Shown: piece by piece, positions 23,154 through 34,445 of the stretch
How positions within the stretch are numbered: position 1 is the stretch's first letter
Layout of the letters: each line of letters opens with the position of its first letter
Origin: Hydnum rufescens UP504
Lineage: Eukaryota > Basidiomycota > Agaricomycetes > Cantharellales > Hydnaceae
DNA length: 64,000 bases
Reading direction: 5' to 3'
NCBI GenBank assembly: GCA_014904985.1
Contig: MU128911.1
Span: 133,118 to 197,117, forward strand
Translations under genes and position numbers: made by a program
Notes under the pieces: model-generated
Database searches by the model: none
Told to the model about the DNA's origin: nothing
The model's input: the letters and a program-made list of their open reading frames with translations, nothing else

Positions 23154-25133
23154 TCATTCAAATTGGTGATGCGCCCAGAGAATGTCAAAGCCCCCTATGG
23201 CATCGTGTAAGGCTGCGGCCGAGTACGGTGAAAACATGGCTGTCGTCTCTACATGCAATCTGACCTTGATACTGGTCTGCAGCTGGAGGACACACAGTTG
23301 AATCCCGGATATCAATTCCAAAAAGTTAAAAGATCCTATAGAATGGTGCAAAATGATCATAATGTTACACCGAGTGAGAGTCATGTCACAAGATATCATG
23401 CTGGAATGATCTCTCTGTTTCTCTTCTGGGAGTCTGGCGAAGCCGGGGTGAACTTTGACGCCCTCATCTGCACCATCACGGATCGTCCGGTTTCGAGGCC
23501 ACTCTCGGCAGGCTACGAGGTGTAGTCCTAGAAGATCTAGGCCTCGGCGTTCGAGAGTTGAAAGTGGAAGATGGAGGGGGTTGAGCCACTCCCTGCTGAA
23601 TCGTTTGTACATTCCTGGGGGGCTCCGGCCCGAGGCCAAAGGGGGGCGTGTGGCTGGTCTGGAGCCCCGTACGCGCTTCCGCGTTGCCGCTATCGCACTG
23701 AGATCCTGCCCACGGGGTCCATGATCCGCAGAAGGCGTAATAGGGCGGTTGTTGCTTGGTGTTGTCGGGCGATTCCTGTTGTTACGACGCCGCCTTCGTC
23801 TCCTGCCATTAGGCGGGTTGTCCGAGTCCCCACCCTTCTCGTTTTCATGTGATGCTGGAAGGTCGGATGGGACAGGGACGACTGGTGTTCCCGTCAACGC
23901 ATCAGTTGCCGTTGTTTGAACGGCGGTGTCGTTCTTTTCTATCTGTTCTTCGCGCGACCTCCCGGAAGGATACGAAGGGGGTACGACCTCGGGCACACCA
24001 GTCGCAGTATCGGGAGCGTCGTTAATCCGGGAATTCAAATACAGGGGGTTCATCCACATTGGAGACGATCCAAAATACGCCCCAGCGAACGGGTGGGTGG
24101 AAGGCCAAGGACTCGTGGGCCAGCCATACGCGGGAATATTTGTCTGATAGGAGGAATGGAGTGATGGATAAATTGGGGGATTCATCTACGGAGCAGATTG
24201 TAAATAATAGAGTTTTGTTCGATTATTGAGAGGAAAATGGCATACCTGTCGTGGAGTCGGGACGGGAGGATGTGTGGTGGGCACGTAAAACGGGGATGAT
24301 GATATGCTGGTGCATATGGAAACTAGGAGATACTGTCAATTTTGGTATCATTCATTTAAAAGAAAAAAGACGTACATGGAAAGCAGGCTGAGACAGCTGC
24401 AGACGGTACTGCAAAAGAAAGTCGCCATATTGACGGATTATCTTTTCGGTGTGCTTCGTGACATCTTTTCCAAGAATCTTCAGGAATACATTCAACGGAT
24501 GTTGCTTCGGAGAATATGGAACCTGGCCGTAATGGTGTCCCAAGGTCTGACGGACCATACGCGCCAACCACCAACAGTTTGTCGAAAAGAGTCGATATTT
24601 GGGCTGTTCGAGGTGTATGATCTTAAGCAGGTGCAGCAGGTGGAACAGCGGCAACTGATGGGCTTGGAATATCCTATGCTCGATTAAGGCGTCTTGATCC
24701 CCCTTCTGCAACGTATTCCTAGTTGTCCGACAACTTTATTGTATCTCGGGCCATTGGTGACTGGACCGAGATATACTTCGTGCCGTGAACAGGTGCCCTG
24801 TCGACCCTAGCCCACGCGTCACAGTCGCCTAGGTGGAATCGGATAAGAAGGTATTCGTGGAGAGTACTCTGGGGAAGAAGGAAGAAGTTCAACCCCTGTG
24901 TCGAATTTGCAGGCGTTTCAAAGACTAACTCCACGCTCACGATGACAATATATATCGACGACACTGGCTGCAAGGAAGCTCTCTAATCCCCTCCCCACAG
25001 CCGTCGCTGCGTCGTAAAAAGTAGGTATGGGGACCGATGCTGGATCCGGGAGCCGTAGAAGGCTAGGAATGCTCTCGCCACTCAAGAAACTGCGTGGATG
25101 CTGCTCTTGTCGACCAAAACGCGAGTCTCCCAT
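23154..25133 (-). pseudogene. HEYLL-family gene A (frame-disrupted tandem paralogue)
   Basis: Unrecognised fungal family; paralogue of the gene at 25898-28397. Exons (minus): 25133-24930, 24868 to about 24376, 24332-24246 and 24185-23154. Shared blocks with gene B: VVDIYCHRERG/VRDIVCYKDG, HEYLLIRF/HEYLLMCV, ARVDRAPV/VRTERHPV, DTIKLS/DTIKFS, and STNCWWLAR/GLNCMWYAG. After DTIKLSDN the frame meets TAG at 24719-24721, while homology resumes one frame over (NTLQKGDQDAL). Spacing from APV to the conserved NC is about 70 residues in A and 69 in B, so a one-base indel fits best. A GT-AG segment (about 61 bp ending at the TAG) could instead be spliced out and restore frame. The C-terminal tail is Pro-rich, then has a run of seven Arg. 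The 3' end is uncertain. Confidence 0.6.
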
Positions 25134-25897
25134 GCTGGAAAGGAAGGACCAAGGTCTAATCCTTGAATTACCCCGCTCTGAATAAATATGGATAGCTTTT
25201 TCTTCATTTAGCGTGAGATATTCTTGTAAACAAGAATGACAGTGAGTCGTGTGGTACGCTCGAATGGTGAATTTGAATTATTCTACCATAGCGATGAGAG
25301 CCTGATGTAGGCGAATTACACAAAACATATCACACACAAAATCGGATTCTCCATACACAGCCCAATCCCCAGAATGGAAGAGGCATCGCACTGGATTCGT
25401 GGACGTACGAGTTGTCAGCAAAGTTGAATTGATTTCCGGCAGAACCTTGCGTAGGTCGCCAACACAAAGTAGATGCCAACCTTGACGTAGGGCTACACTT
25501 CTGGTCTATGAGAGAAATGCGTTGAGATCAAGGTCTTCTACTGGTTGCTGAAGAGATGTTCGTATATTCCCAATACAGGCGGCCGCCTTCGCCGTTTGCC
25601 TCAAATGTCAACACCCCGCACACGCCAAGGGTCAGAAGATTCAAATTCCCTGTGGATTTGAGTAGCACTACAGTACATGCTAAACGTGACCGAGAATCAC
25701 TCTTGCCTAGCACCGAGTGAACTCGGCATGTTCATAAGTCACATTCTTTGCTCATCCAGCACCTCACCTCGCTGCATTGGATTTTCCTCTTCTACGACGT
25801 CGCCTTGTGGGGGTGCCAGGTCGAGAGGCCGCTGGTGTCTGAGGCTGACTGCGAGAGCCTCCATTGGTTGGGTGCTTTGTGCTCTCGCCGGATGAAG
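25134..25897. other. Spacer between the tandem HEYLL paralogues
   Basis: About 760 bp; promoter side of gene A and 3' flank of gene B. No gene supported. Confidence 0.5.
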
Positions 25898-28397
25898 TCA
25901 CAGTGCTGAAGCTATTAAGCGCTTCCCAGAAACTCGTCTGTCCCGCGGCACATCTGAATGATTGGTTGCAGGTATAGATGGAAAGAGGAGGTTAGATGTT
26001 GATTTTGTATTGGAATGCGGATCTGGCCAAGAATGGGGTGTTTGAGCGGGTGCAGGAGGTCCCAAACGAGGAGCACGTTGGCGAGCCACCCCGCTAAAGG
26101 CTTGATGGACAAGGCGTGTGGTCTGAACAGTAGCTGCAAAGGACAGTGGCTGCGTAGAGATTGGTGCACTGCCTGCCATTTTGGAAGCGAGAGGCACTGT
26201 CGCCGTCAAGCGAGACGTGTCGAAGGGAGGGACACTATTTGATGTATCCTTTTTTGGCGTCAGTGTATTCTTGTCCCCAACTGCAGGAACATCCTGGGAT
26301 AAGTGAGGAGCATGCCCAGTGGCGGTCTGAGCAACTTGACTTGTTACCGGTTCAGATGCAGGAATAATGTCAACGGTTGGTGGAGGATTAGAAGCAGAGA
26401 ATTTGCGTGGCTGTCTTTGTTGGGTACTTCCAAACAATGCACCTTCGGGAATCTCGTCCGCATTCACGATTGAAGGAACGAGTTCACCAGCCGTACGTGG
26501 ATGAAGATTGTTGTCAGGCGCAAACCCAGAATCATCGTTCCACGTTGGAGCAATTGGGCCGAGATCTGGGCGGGAAGCTTCTGCCGAGGGACCTAAGGTC
26601 ATAACACCTTTCGGAATGGTTGGAACTTCGCCTACTACGATCGACCCCTTTTTAGGAACCATCTGATGTGTGATAGGAATGGAAGTTGAGGATGCAGTGG
26701 CAGGCTGCATGGGTCGCGCCTCATTGGTGTGGGAGGATGGACGATTCCGGGAACGAGATCTGGAACGAGGACGTGGATTGGGTGCCATCAGATGTTCAGG
26801 GGCTTTTGAACCAAGTGCATCAAGGCGATCACTTAGAGGGGGGTGAGTGTTCATTTTGCGACCTCGACGCTGGCCACCACTATTCTTCTTGGCTTCGGCC
26901 ACGGAGGCAGGTGTAGCATCATTCGCATTCGGCGACTGCACTGTACGATGTGCTCGAGCACGTTTATCTAAGGGAAACGATGGCGAGTCGATAGTCGCCG
27001 TTTTCTCTTTCGTGTCCGCTAATTTTGAGTCGGCTCCATGGCGATCATGCTGTTTTGAGCTCGAAGCATGGGATAAAGGAATCGACATAGGAACGAACGT
27101 ATGCCCTAGTCTGTAGACATTCGTCACCGGATCCCACGTCCACGATGGCTCCGAAGAAGGATCGATAGGAACCAGGTTCTAATCGTCAACTGGGGATCAG
27201 CATCCTGTTCTTAAACAAGCCAGGTATATCTCTCACAGGGGGAACAAAGGCAATTCCATTTGGCAATGTCCTTGCCATCATCCCGGGTGTGACGTCACGG
27301 GAATCAGCGGTACTCGCATCATAGTCTGGCGGCTGAACCATACAAGGGATTAGATCAAGAGCTACAGTACGAATCGAAATGTACACCCACTGGAGAGGCA
27401 GGGATTTCTGGCGCTGGGTCGGAGCCACTAGCTTGAGGCTGAGCGGCGCGGTCAGGACTGTGGGTGGGGGTTGGATCGTACTGCGGGGGCTGCACGACAA
27501 TGCTTAAAGTGAGATAATGCAGTTGCTACTGTTTAATGGATAAACTCACGTCATCGAGAGGCACTTGATTAGAAGATTGTGGAGAGTGTCTCTCGTTTTG
27601 CCATGCCTCCTGTTCCATGAGTGAGAACCTGTTCATGCCAGGTCGCTTGATTGCAAATCGGTTCTCTACGGATTGCGTAGCCTTGGTCGTATCCCTCCCG
27701 AAAAGTCTCAGGGCGATCTTGACCCAGTCTCGGCGGGGGGGATTCACCCAAACTTTCCCGAAGCCTCCTTGAAGCGTTCCCATTACCACGCCGGCATACC
27801 ACATACAGTTTAATCCCGTTATCCCATAGTTGTTGGACACCTCATGGACCGTGTTCAGAAGGTCTATAACGTGACGGAAATTCAGGGTGGCGAATGCGCT
27901 GGCCATCATGTTATCATCCTCTGCGTTCCAGAGCTTCGAGCGGTCGTAGGAGAACTTGATCGTATCCAGCGCAGCGAGCGACTGAGAAGACATTTTGGCA
28001 ATGCTTTGTTTCACTGGATGTCTCTCCGTCCGTACCCAGACCAGCGGGACCCCTTGGTTCTGGATGTGAACGCACATGAGCAGGTATTCGTGCACCTGGA
28101 GCTTTACTTAGTTGCCTGGAATACAGAAACACAATAGACTGTACGCACCCCATCTTTGTAGCAGACGATGTCCCGAACGTCCCCTGATGTAAATGCCTCT
28201 AGGCTGGAAAAAGTCCCCGTTAGTATGGGAGTGCTATTCACTATGGTGACTTACCGGGATTCAGAAGAGGTCACCTCTTTATAGAAGTGGGCAACGGGCC
28301 AGGCGAATGGAGTTTCCGCTTTGGCGATAGCGGCGAAAGAGTCAGCGTGAAGAACGGTAGACCGGCCGGTTAACGCCAAGTTCGAGGAGGTTGACAT
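25898..28397 (-). CDS. HEYLL-family gene B (unrecognised, with long disordered tail)
   Basis: Exons (minus) 28397-28255, 28203-28149, 28101-27550, 27489-27391, 27332-27237 and 27178-25898 sum to 2226 nt (741 aa), all introns GT-AG and 47-60 bp. Residues 1 to about 250 form a compact-looking domain: FAWPVAHFYKEV, RDIVCYKDGLQVHEYLL, WVRTERHPV, DTIKFSYDRSKLW, ITGLNCMWYAGVV, WVKIALRLFGRD. The remainder is Pro/Ser/Thr-rich and disordered (PPQYDPTPTHSP, PRPRSRSRSRNRP). Tandem paralogue of the gene at 23154-25133, with conserved N-terminal domain and unrelated tail. I do not know the function: conserved Cys, Trp and Arg residues suggest a folded domain, and the tail may mediate interactions. The large last exon may extend or splice further at its 3' end. 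Confidence 0.75.
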
Positions 28398-29936
28398 GTT
28401 GGGTATGTTAGGTATGGACAGCGATGCGCATCCACTTAGGGGGACTAGAAAGAAGAATCCCACACGAGAGGCATATCCGCTGAGGAGTCCTCTTATATAT
28501 TGACAGGTGGAAGAAGAAATCATTTATGATCGATAGAGATCCACGCTAAAGCCACGAGGCCTGAATAAAACGGGGTGGACGGTTCGCGTCCAACGTGAAT
28601 TAATCGATTGGGAATCTTGGATTTTGCCATGATAACGAGCTCCTAAATTTACTGCGGGATTGCACCCAGGAGTGGTGGCCTTGACTCCTGGGTGACAAAT
28701 TGTCTTTGAAGCAGTTTGTGGGTCTGAGACTCGTGCCTCACTCTCAGACTCCTACAGTTGGATAAGAGCTCTTCGTTGGTCACAGCTAGGTGGGGGTAAA
28801 GGGAACCAACCTATTGGGGTGGAACATAACACGCCCATGACCATGTGTCCGTACGATATACAGTATTGGGCGCGTATTCCGTCCCTACTGGTTTCTTTTG
28901 GCACTCGAACACCAGAAACCATTGCTTCGGGCCCGGTACCTGCACGATGCAGATGACTGACCAACTTAAACACGGACCAGATTACCGGTTCCGTTTTCTT
29001 ATCGTTCGCAGCGTCTGTCCTCGGAGTAACGTCGTGCTGACCTCGCCTCTTGGATGAAGCAGATATTTTTATGTAGGGGCTCGCAGACGTTTGGTTTGCA
29101 TATGGCCTACAGCTGCCGGCTGCCCCCGAAGCCAACCCGATGTAGTACATACACAAAAAAAAGTATGAAAGAATAAATACATCGATTCCCTCCAAGTCCT
29201 TCGTCGTGAGATACCAAGTCCAATATCGCCTGGTATTCTATATTTTATCAGACGTCCCTTTTCTCCAGAGGCTGGTTGAGAACCTTCCTACTTTTCTCTT
29301 CGCCGCCAGGGTCGCATCAAGCACGATTTGAGGTAAGCTTTCAGATGCGGACGTTTTGTAGGCGGCTGGCCAGAATCCGGTGTTTAAAAGGGCTGGCCCT
29401 CAACATAGTCCGCACGAATGCCTCATGCATGGTCATGCGTGTATTCTATCAGTGGGCCACATGTTTCTGGCCTGCGCACCTGACAGCTACTGGTTCAAAT
29501 CTCCCGATACCATTTTCACTCGAGGACGAAGGACCGAAGAAGGCCGTCATTATGACAGTGGTGTCTTACTATTATTATTATTATTTTCCCATTCTCAATG
29601 GGTCAATCGGGCATTTGTGGACATGCGGAAGACGACTGGGACCTGTACATCCTGCTACAGTGGGCCGCGGTCTTCAAGTCATTGGGAAGAAAGTCTATTA
29701 GGAGTACACTGATATGTTAACATGGATCCAAAAAATAGCCTGCTACAAACAGTATATATGCGGGACGGTGACAGCGGAACCGTCACCTGTTTAGGCGTGA
29801 GTAAATGAATGGGGGAGTGGGCGAGGACAATGCACTGGGTGAGATCCGCAAGCAACTAGAAACAGCATGCACGTAGGGTGGATGATAGCGAACGAAAACA
29901 AATTAAAGGAATACCCGAAGGCACGAAAGTGGTCGG
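28398..29936. other. Intergenic region with hairpin and TTA microsatellite
   Basis: About 1.5 kb between gene B and the G-alpha stop. It holds a 10-bp inverted repeat at 28664-28693 and a short (TTA)n run near 29567-29585. Frames at 29276-29712 translate the microsatellite as poly-Tyr and are not considered genes. Confidence 0.55.
28664..28693. repeat. 10-bp inverted repeat ACCCAGGAGT/ACTCCTGGGT
   Basis: Perfect 10-bp arms separated by 10 nt, about 270 bp upstream of the HEYLL gene B start. It could form a hairpin or be a dimeric factor site. Confidence 0.6.
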
Positions 29937-31356
29937 TCATAGGATTCCAGCGTCCTTCAATGCATTATGAAGTATTGTTTCCTTGACCGCCGCAAAGACG
30001 AGGCGAATCTGGAGGGTAAAAACAAGATAAATGACCAAGACAGATGCATATCGTCTGCGTTTACGTACATTATTGGTATCTGTAGCTTGGGTCAAACTGG
30101 AACGTAACCAAGCGGTTTAATTTCTTTGTATTGGTACGATGCAGTAAAAATAAAAGACTTACTGAGGATAGATACTAAGCCTCGCTCGGTTCGCCTCGGT
30201 AAATTTCCATAAAATGTACTTGGCCGCCTTGTTGTGGTCCGGACCACCGGTGTATTCGGGAAAATAACGGCCTAATGGGACACGAGGCAGCTTGGCTTGG
30301 AAGATATCTTTCTTGTTTAAGAACAGGATTATACTGGTGCTAAAGAACCATCGTGAATTGACGACGCCATCGAATAAAAGCAGGGATTCCTTCAAACGAT
30401 TCTATATTATCAAGGGAGGACATCAGGACGGAAGTCAGAGAACACGAAGACTCAACCGCACCTGTGACCTTTCTTCTAGCAACACTTGATCGTATTCGCT
30501 GATAGCAACACAGAAGATAATAGACGTTACAGACTCGAAACAATGAATCCATTTCTTTCGCTCTGAACGTTGACCCCCAACGTCGAACATGCTGCCAAAG
30601 AGGAATAAGCAGGGGCCAGAAAGAGAAGGCAGGATCGCAATTTACTGAATGAAGAGCGGCCCCATTAGAAACCGCGTCTCCGAAACTCCCGTGGTCTTGA
30701 CCCGAGCGCGAAGGACATCATTTGTAGTGGGAACGTAGTCTCGCCGACATATTCGCCTTGCACTCTCAAAGAAGTAGCCCGCTGAGTCCATTAGATAGTA
30801 TTCGGAAGATCTCTCCTGAACATCCGGTATGATTGGGTCCGCCCACACGGATGTGATAGACTCTGCAAAGTTCTCGGGCATCGTATACGTTGGCTCATGG
30901 CGGAGAGGAAAATCGAGAATCTGCTGGCAGTAAGCCTAAGGGCATAATGTCGGTATTACAGGCCGGTATACCGTAAACCATGCCACTGACCCTATTGGCT
31001 CCGTGAACGCAATCGACACCGAGCTTCCGCATGGCAAGCACTAGGGCCTGTGCACTCTCGACGAGATTACGGTTAACCACAGTGCGATAGACGAGGAGTT
31101 CGTCATTGCTGAATCCACTCTGATGGATGATCTTCATTTGTCTGTACGAACCGACAAACGATGAAGACGGATGGGGAGGAGTGGGCAAGAGCATTACAAA
31201 CTTTACAATTGTGCTCTTTCCTGACTCCCCTGAGCCGAGGAGGAGGATCTTGCACTCTTTCTTGAAATGGCGCTCATCCTCAGCAATCTGCCTATCGATG
31301 GCATCGCTGCGCTCCTTCTCGGCAGAATCCTTCATCTGCGATACACACACCCCCAT
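29937..31356 (-). CDS. Heterotrimeric G protein alpha subunit
   Basis: GTP-binding transducer of seven-TM receptors at the inner plasma membrane (fungal pheromone or nutrient signalling). Seven exons (minus): 31356-31202, 31141-30991, 30923-30646, 30591-30462, 30401-30163, 30096-30069 and 30008-29937, total 1053 nt (350 aa). N-terminus MGVCVS: Gly2 and Ser6 fit N-myristoylation, but Cys is at 4, not the usual 3. P-loop GSGESGKS at 41-48; switch [15 protein letters not shown] with the catalytic Arg; switch [15 protein letters not shown] with catalytic Gln202; NKKD; and TQATDT near the C-terminus (the usual TCAT position). It ends KDAGIL, without the CxxX end used by pertussis toxin. All six introns are GT-AG, 54-67 bp, and every motif is in frame. 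Confidence 0.96.
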
Positions 31357-31924
31357 GTAGGCAGTGGTTGGCAACGGGGTACGCTAGAGAAGAGTGGTGA
31401 GGGACAAAAGGTGGCAGTACACGAAGCGGGTTTAAAGCGATCGTCGAATGAACCCTGAAGTGCCCAAGATAATTATGGAAGGACTAGCGGGACAAGAGGT
31501 AGAGCGTTCACAGAACAGCTTGACAGAGAGAACAGGTACACGGAGTACCTTTACCATCTTCTAAAAGCACGAACACAAAGGCACTTCAATTTAGGAACTT
31601 CCACCGGATGCAAACCGTGGGCTGGACCACACTTTGCTTACAAGGCTATCACCCCACCTGTCCGTAGGGATACAGAGCCTGTACACACTGAGACATTTCC
31701 TCCTTGGAGGGATACCCACAGGGCCACAGCATTTGCGACATCAAGCTTATTACACGAGTTGACTACAGAATTTGCGGCCTCTCATGCCTCGGTAGGTATG
31801 GGAAAATGGAGGGTGTCACACCGCTAACGATCGGCAGTGAATTTGATTCATCACCGTGGGACTCTGGCCTTTTCCAATCTCCTCGGACTTGGACGTCGAC
31901 TCGACGTCGACTCGAGTTGACGCT
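31357..31924. other. Intergenic gap with short direct repeat
   Basis: About 570 bp between the G-alpha start and the GT17 stop; holds the promoter of the G-alpha gene. An 11-bp direct repeat (GACGTCGACTC twice) lies at about 31892-31913. Confidence 0.5.
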
Positions 31925-33207
31925 TCACAGAGCTCCTCGAGGAGGAGGATCGTGCTCACGGACGCACCCGCCCGGAAGAAGGAAGGGATAGCGGGCGGGG
32001 TTGCGGATGACCCAATCCGGGATGCTGATAAACGAAAAAGTTTTAGTTAGTTTTCCCGACTGGGTATATAGATCGTGGAAGGTATATGCTTCCTGTGAAT
32101 CAATATGTTTTCAGAACCAACTAACTCGAACAAGATTCATTACTAACGGGAAACATGTCAAAAATGTCACTGCCATCGCAAGTGTGCTTTGTGATCTGCT
32201 CGGTTGTAGCTGGCGTGAACTCTTCACGCGATCATTATGGCTATAGCCCTATCCAATAGTGTTTGTCAATCCGGCATTCATCATGCTTGGTAAATAACTC
32301 TTACTGTCATTTTGAATTGAATGTCCTTCACATACCGAAAGCACCAACTGCAATGCCACCCTGCATCCGCAAGCACATTCTCGGAGGACTTGGTGTGGTC
32401 GTAGGTAACTCCTAGCTCCCACTTAACAGCCTTGGGTCTCCAGTAGCCCGCATCGGCAAGAGGGAACTCGAATGAATAGCGGTAGTTTCGCATATTCAAA
32501 TGCAATGGTGATGGCCAGTCGTTGCATTGTTTGAGAAGGTGGACGGTGTGCGCACTAGGGATCTCGTCCACGTCACTCATCAAGACGATGTCGCCTGGGG
32601 CGACTCCGATGTCACCTAGCAGGGCATCCATGTGTCTACGCATTTTACCTTCGTTCACGAAGGGTGAAGGTGGGTTCGGTAGAAAGTCGTCCACCAGCCT
32701 ATATCGGATCTTCGCGTCCGCAAATGCGAAACGGCCCTTGGCGCGAGCATCCTGGAACACCATGCCATCACGGAGGCGGCCGGAGAAGGATCGCGTGGCT
32801 TCGAGGATAAGAAAGTAGTCGACAACGTCGACAAGCTCCCTCAGGCGAATTTCCAACAGATCCAACTCGATACTGATCAGGAAACTATCAAATATGCGTA
32901 TCTTCTCTCTCTCTGATGTGGAGAGCGGCTTCCACCCATGAATGGCACATAGCTCGCCGGGCAGGGCGTCCTTCACTTCAAAATGACGGATTAAATTCTT
33001 GGGCGTTTCTTCCGTGGTGTCCCATATTGGGCGAGTCAAGTATGCGAGGTCACGCAGCCACCGCTCACGACGTGCGACATGAATGAAAAGGAACAGGGTG
33101 CCTGCGATGAACCCATTCAAAAGAACAGTTCTGGGTGTCCAATGGACCCCACCGAAACGAGAGCGTCCCGAATATCTTGCGTGACTAGGGAGAAGTGGCT
33201 CGGGCAT
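31925..33207 (-). pseudogene. GT17 beta-1,4-N-acetylglucosaminyltransferase-like gene with one-base frame break
   Basis: Golgi type II membrane glycosyltransferase related to GnT-III (CAZy GT17). Exons (minus) 33207-32305, 32248-32148 and 32092-31925. An N-terminal anchor (TVLLNGFIAGTLFLFIHVA) is followed by IFDSFLISIELDLLEIRLREL, DYFLILEATRSFSG, the catalytic DxD region LMSDVDEIPSA, WHCSWCFR, and the end FLLPGGCVRE. Exon 2 must be 102 nt for both conserved ends (TGYSHNDR and CDGSDIFDMFPEAY) to be in one frame, but it is 101 nt. The break lies around 32170-32180, near ACACTTGCGATGG. It may be a real mutation, a consensus error, or a very short 32-nt intron (gtgaag..gcag). All else is intact, so recent inactivation or a sequencing error is likelier than old decay. 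Confidence 0.75.
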
Positions 33208-34445
33208 GCGGGCACAATCTTGATCTCAATCAAGGGGAATTCCGCACTGCCCTCCACCCAATTATCTTGACATCAGCAGCATTTGTGGCTTTAATTATGC
33301 CCGTCTGATCAACGAGATTATAGCGTTTGATCTCTCCCCAAGTAACTGGCCGTTTGTAGCGACTCACTTCGGCCAGTCATGGTCGGTCAGAAACCGCCGT
33401 ATGGGTCTGTGCACGTACTACAGGACTTTGCTGTGAGCAAAATAATTCTCCCATATCAGCATCAGTCTGAGTCACTGAGGCTCCCGCAGTCAAACCTTTG
33501 CCAAGGCCTGAGCTTGAACTTACTGTACGGGGAAAATAGTTCAATCAGGCTGACGTGTCGTTAAACTTTCGTGGGAGTTTCGCTCCGGTCGCAAAACTTT
33601 TGGGAGCCCGACTCGTCAAGTTCCGACCTTTAGAAGATCCCACTGAGCTTGTTTATAGTACAGCAGGTGGTGCTACGTGCTTATAATAGATTCACTAGCG
33701 GAGAGGGCCTGCGGAGACAGCATGGGTCATTTCATTGATTCAGGGGGAATGTGTATTCCAGTCAGTACCTTATCTTCTTCATTAGAACCATTTCCAACAA
33801 GTCTGCAGCCAATTTTTAGAACTTGAAAGACTTCAACTTGGGCGTCGGAGAGTATTCCGATGATTTGATACAGCGATACTCATATCGATAGGGAAGTTTG
33901 ATTTTTGTGGCTGGCTGTTTTTATGCACTCAGCGAGGGTGTCCGGGGCCATATGTAATTTGAAAAGTCATGTGCTTTACGGCAAACGCCGACCCCTTTGT
34001 TGTCTCATCTTGAATACGTCTGCACTTTGCAAACCATGCCTGTCGCCACCAGCTGGCCTGGGGATTCCTTCATTGTGGTTTGAGTTGACCGGCTAGTCGT
34101 GCCGGGGACAAGCACAGCCATGGGGTAGGACAGCTCACATGCCCAATTCAATTCTTCATGCAAATCTTCTTGGTTGTTGGATGCGCAACAAAATCAAACT
34201 TCCCTATCGATATGAGTATCGCTGTAAATGCTCCAAGCATAATTGTATCAGACTAGCGAAAATCTATCTTTACGTTGAGGCTCCCGATGAGGCTCGGAGC
34301 AGCGCGTTTGGGGTCAGAAAAAAATGGCGCCCTACGCCGGTACTTGCCGAAATGCAATTGCACAGTTGCCGTCATCATCACAAGAATTGATTGTCCTGAC
34401 TGTTCGGTCTCTCTCCCTTCCCTTCCCTTAACCGCATCTGATTAC
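33208..34445. promoter_or_regulatory. Shared upstream region of two divergent Golgi glycosyltransferase genes
   Basis: About 1.2 kb between the start codons of the GT17 gene (minus) and the Mnn2-like gene (plus). No gene supported inside, so it must hold both promoters. No specific site identified. Confidence 0.5.

Noticed and set aside
29276..29712. Plus-strand open frames containing a poly-Tyr run
   Set aside because: The run is translation of a TTA/TAT microsatellite; no domain or exon logic.
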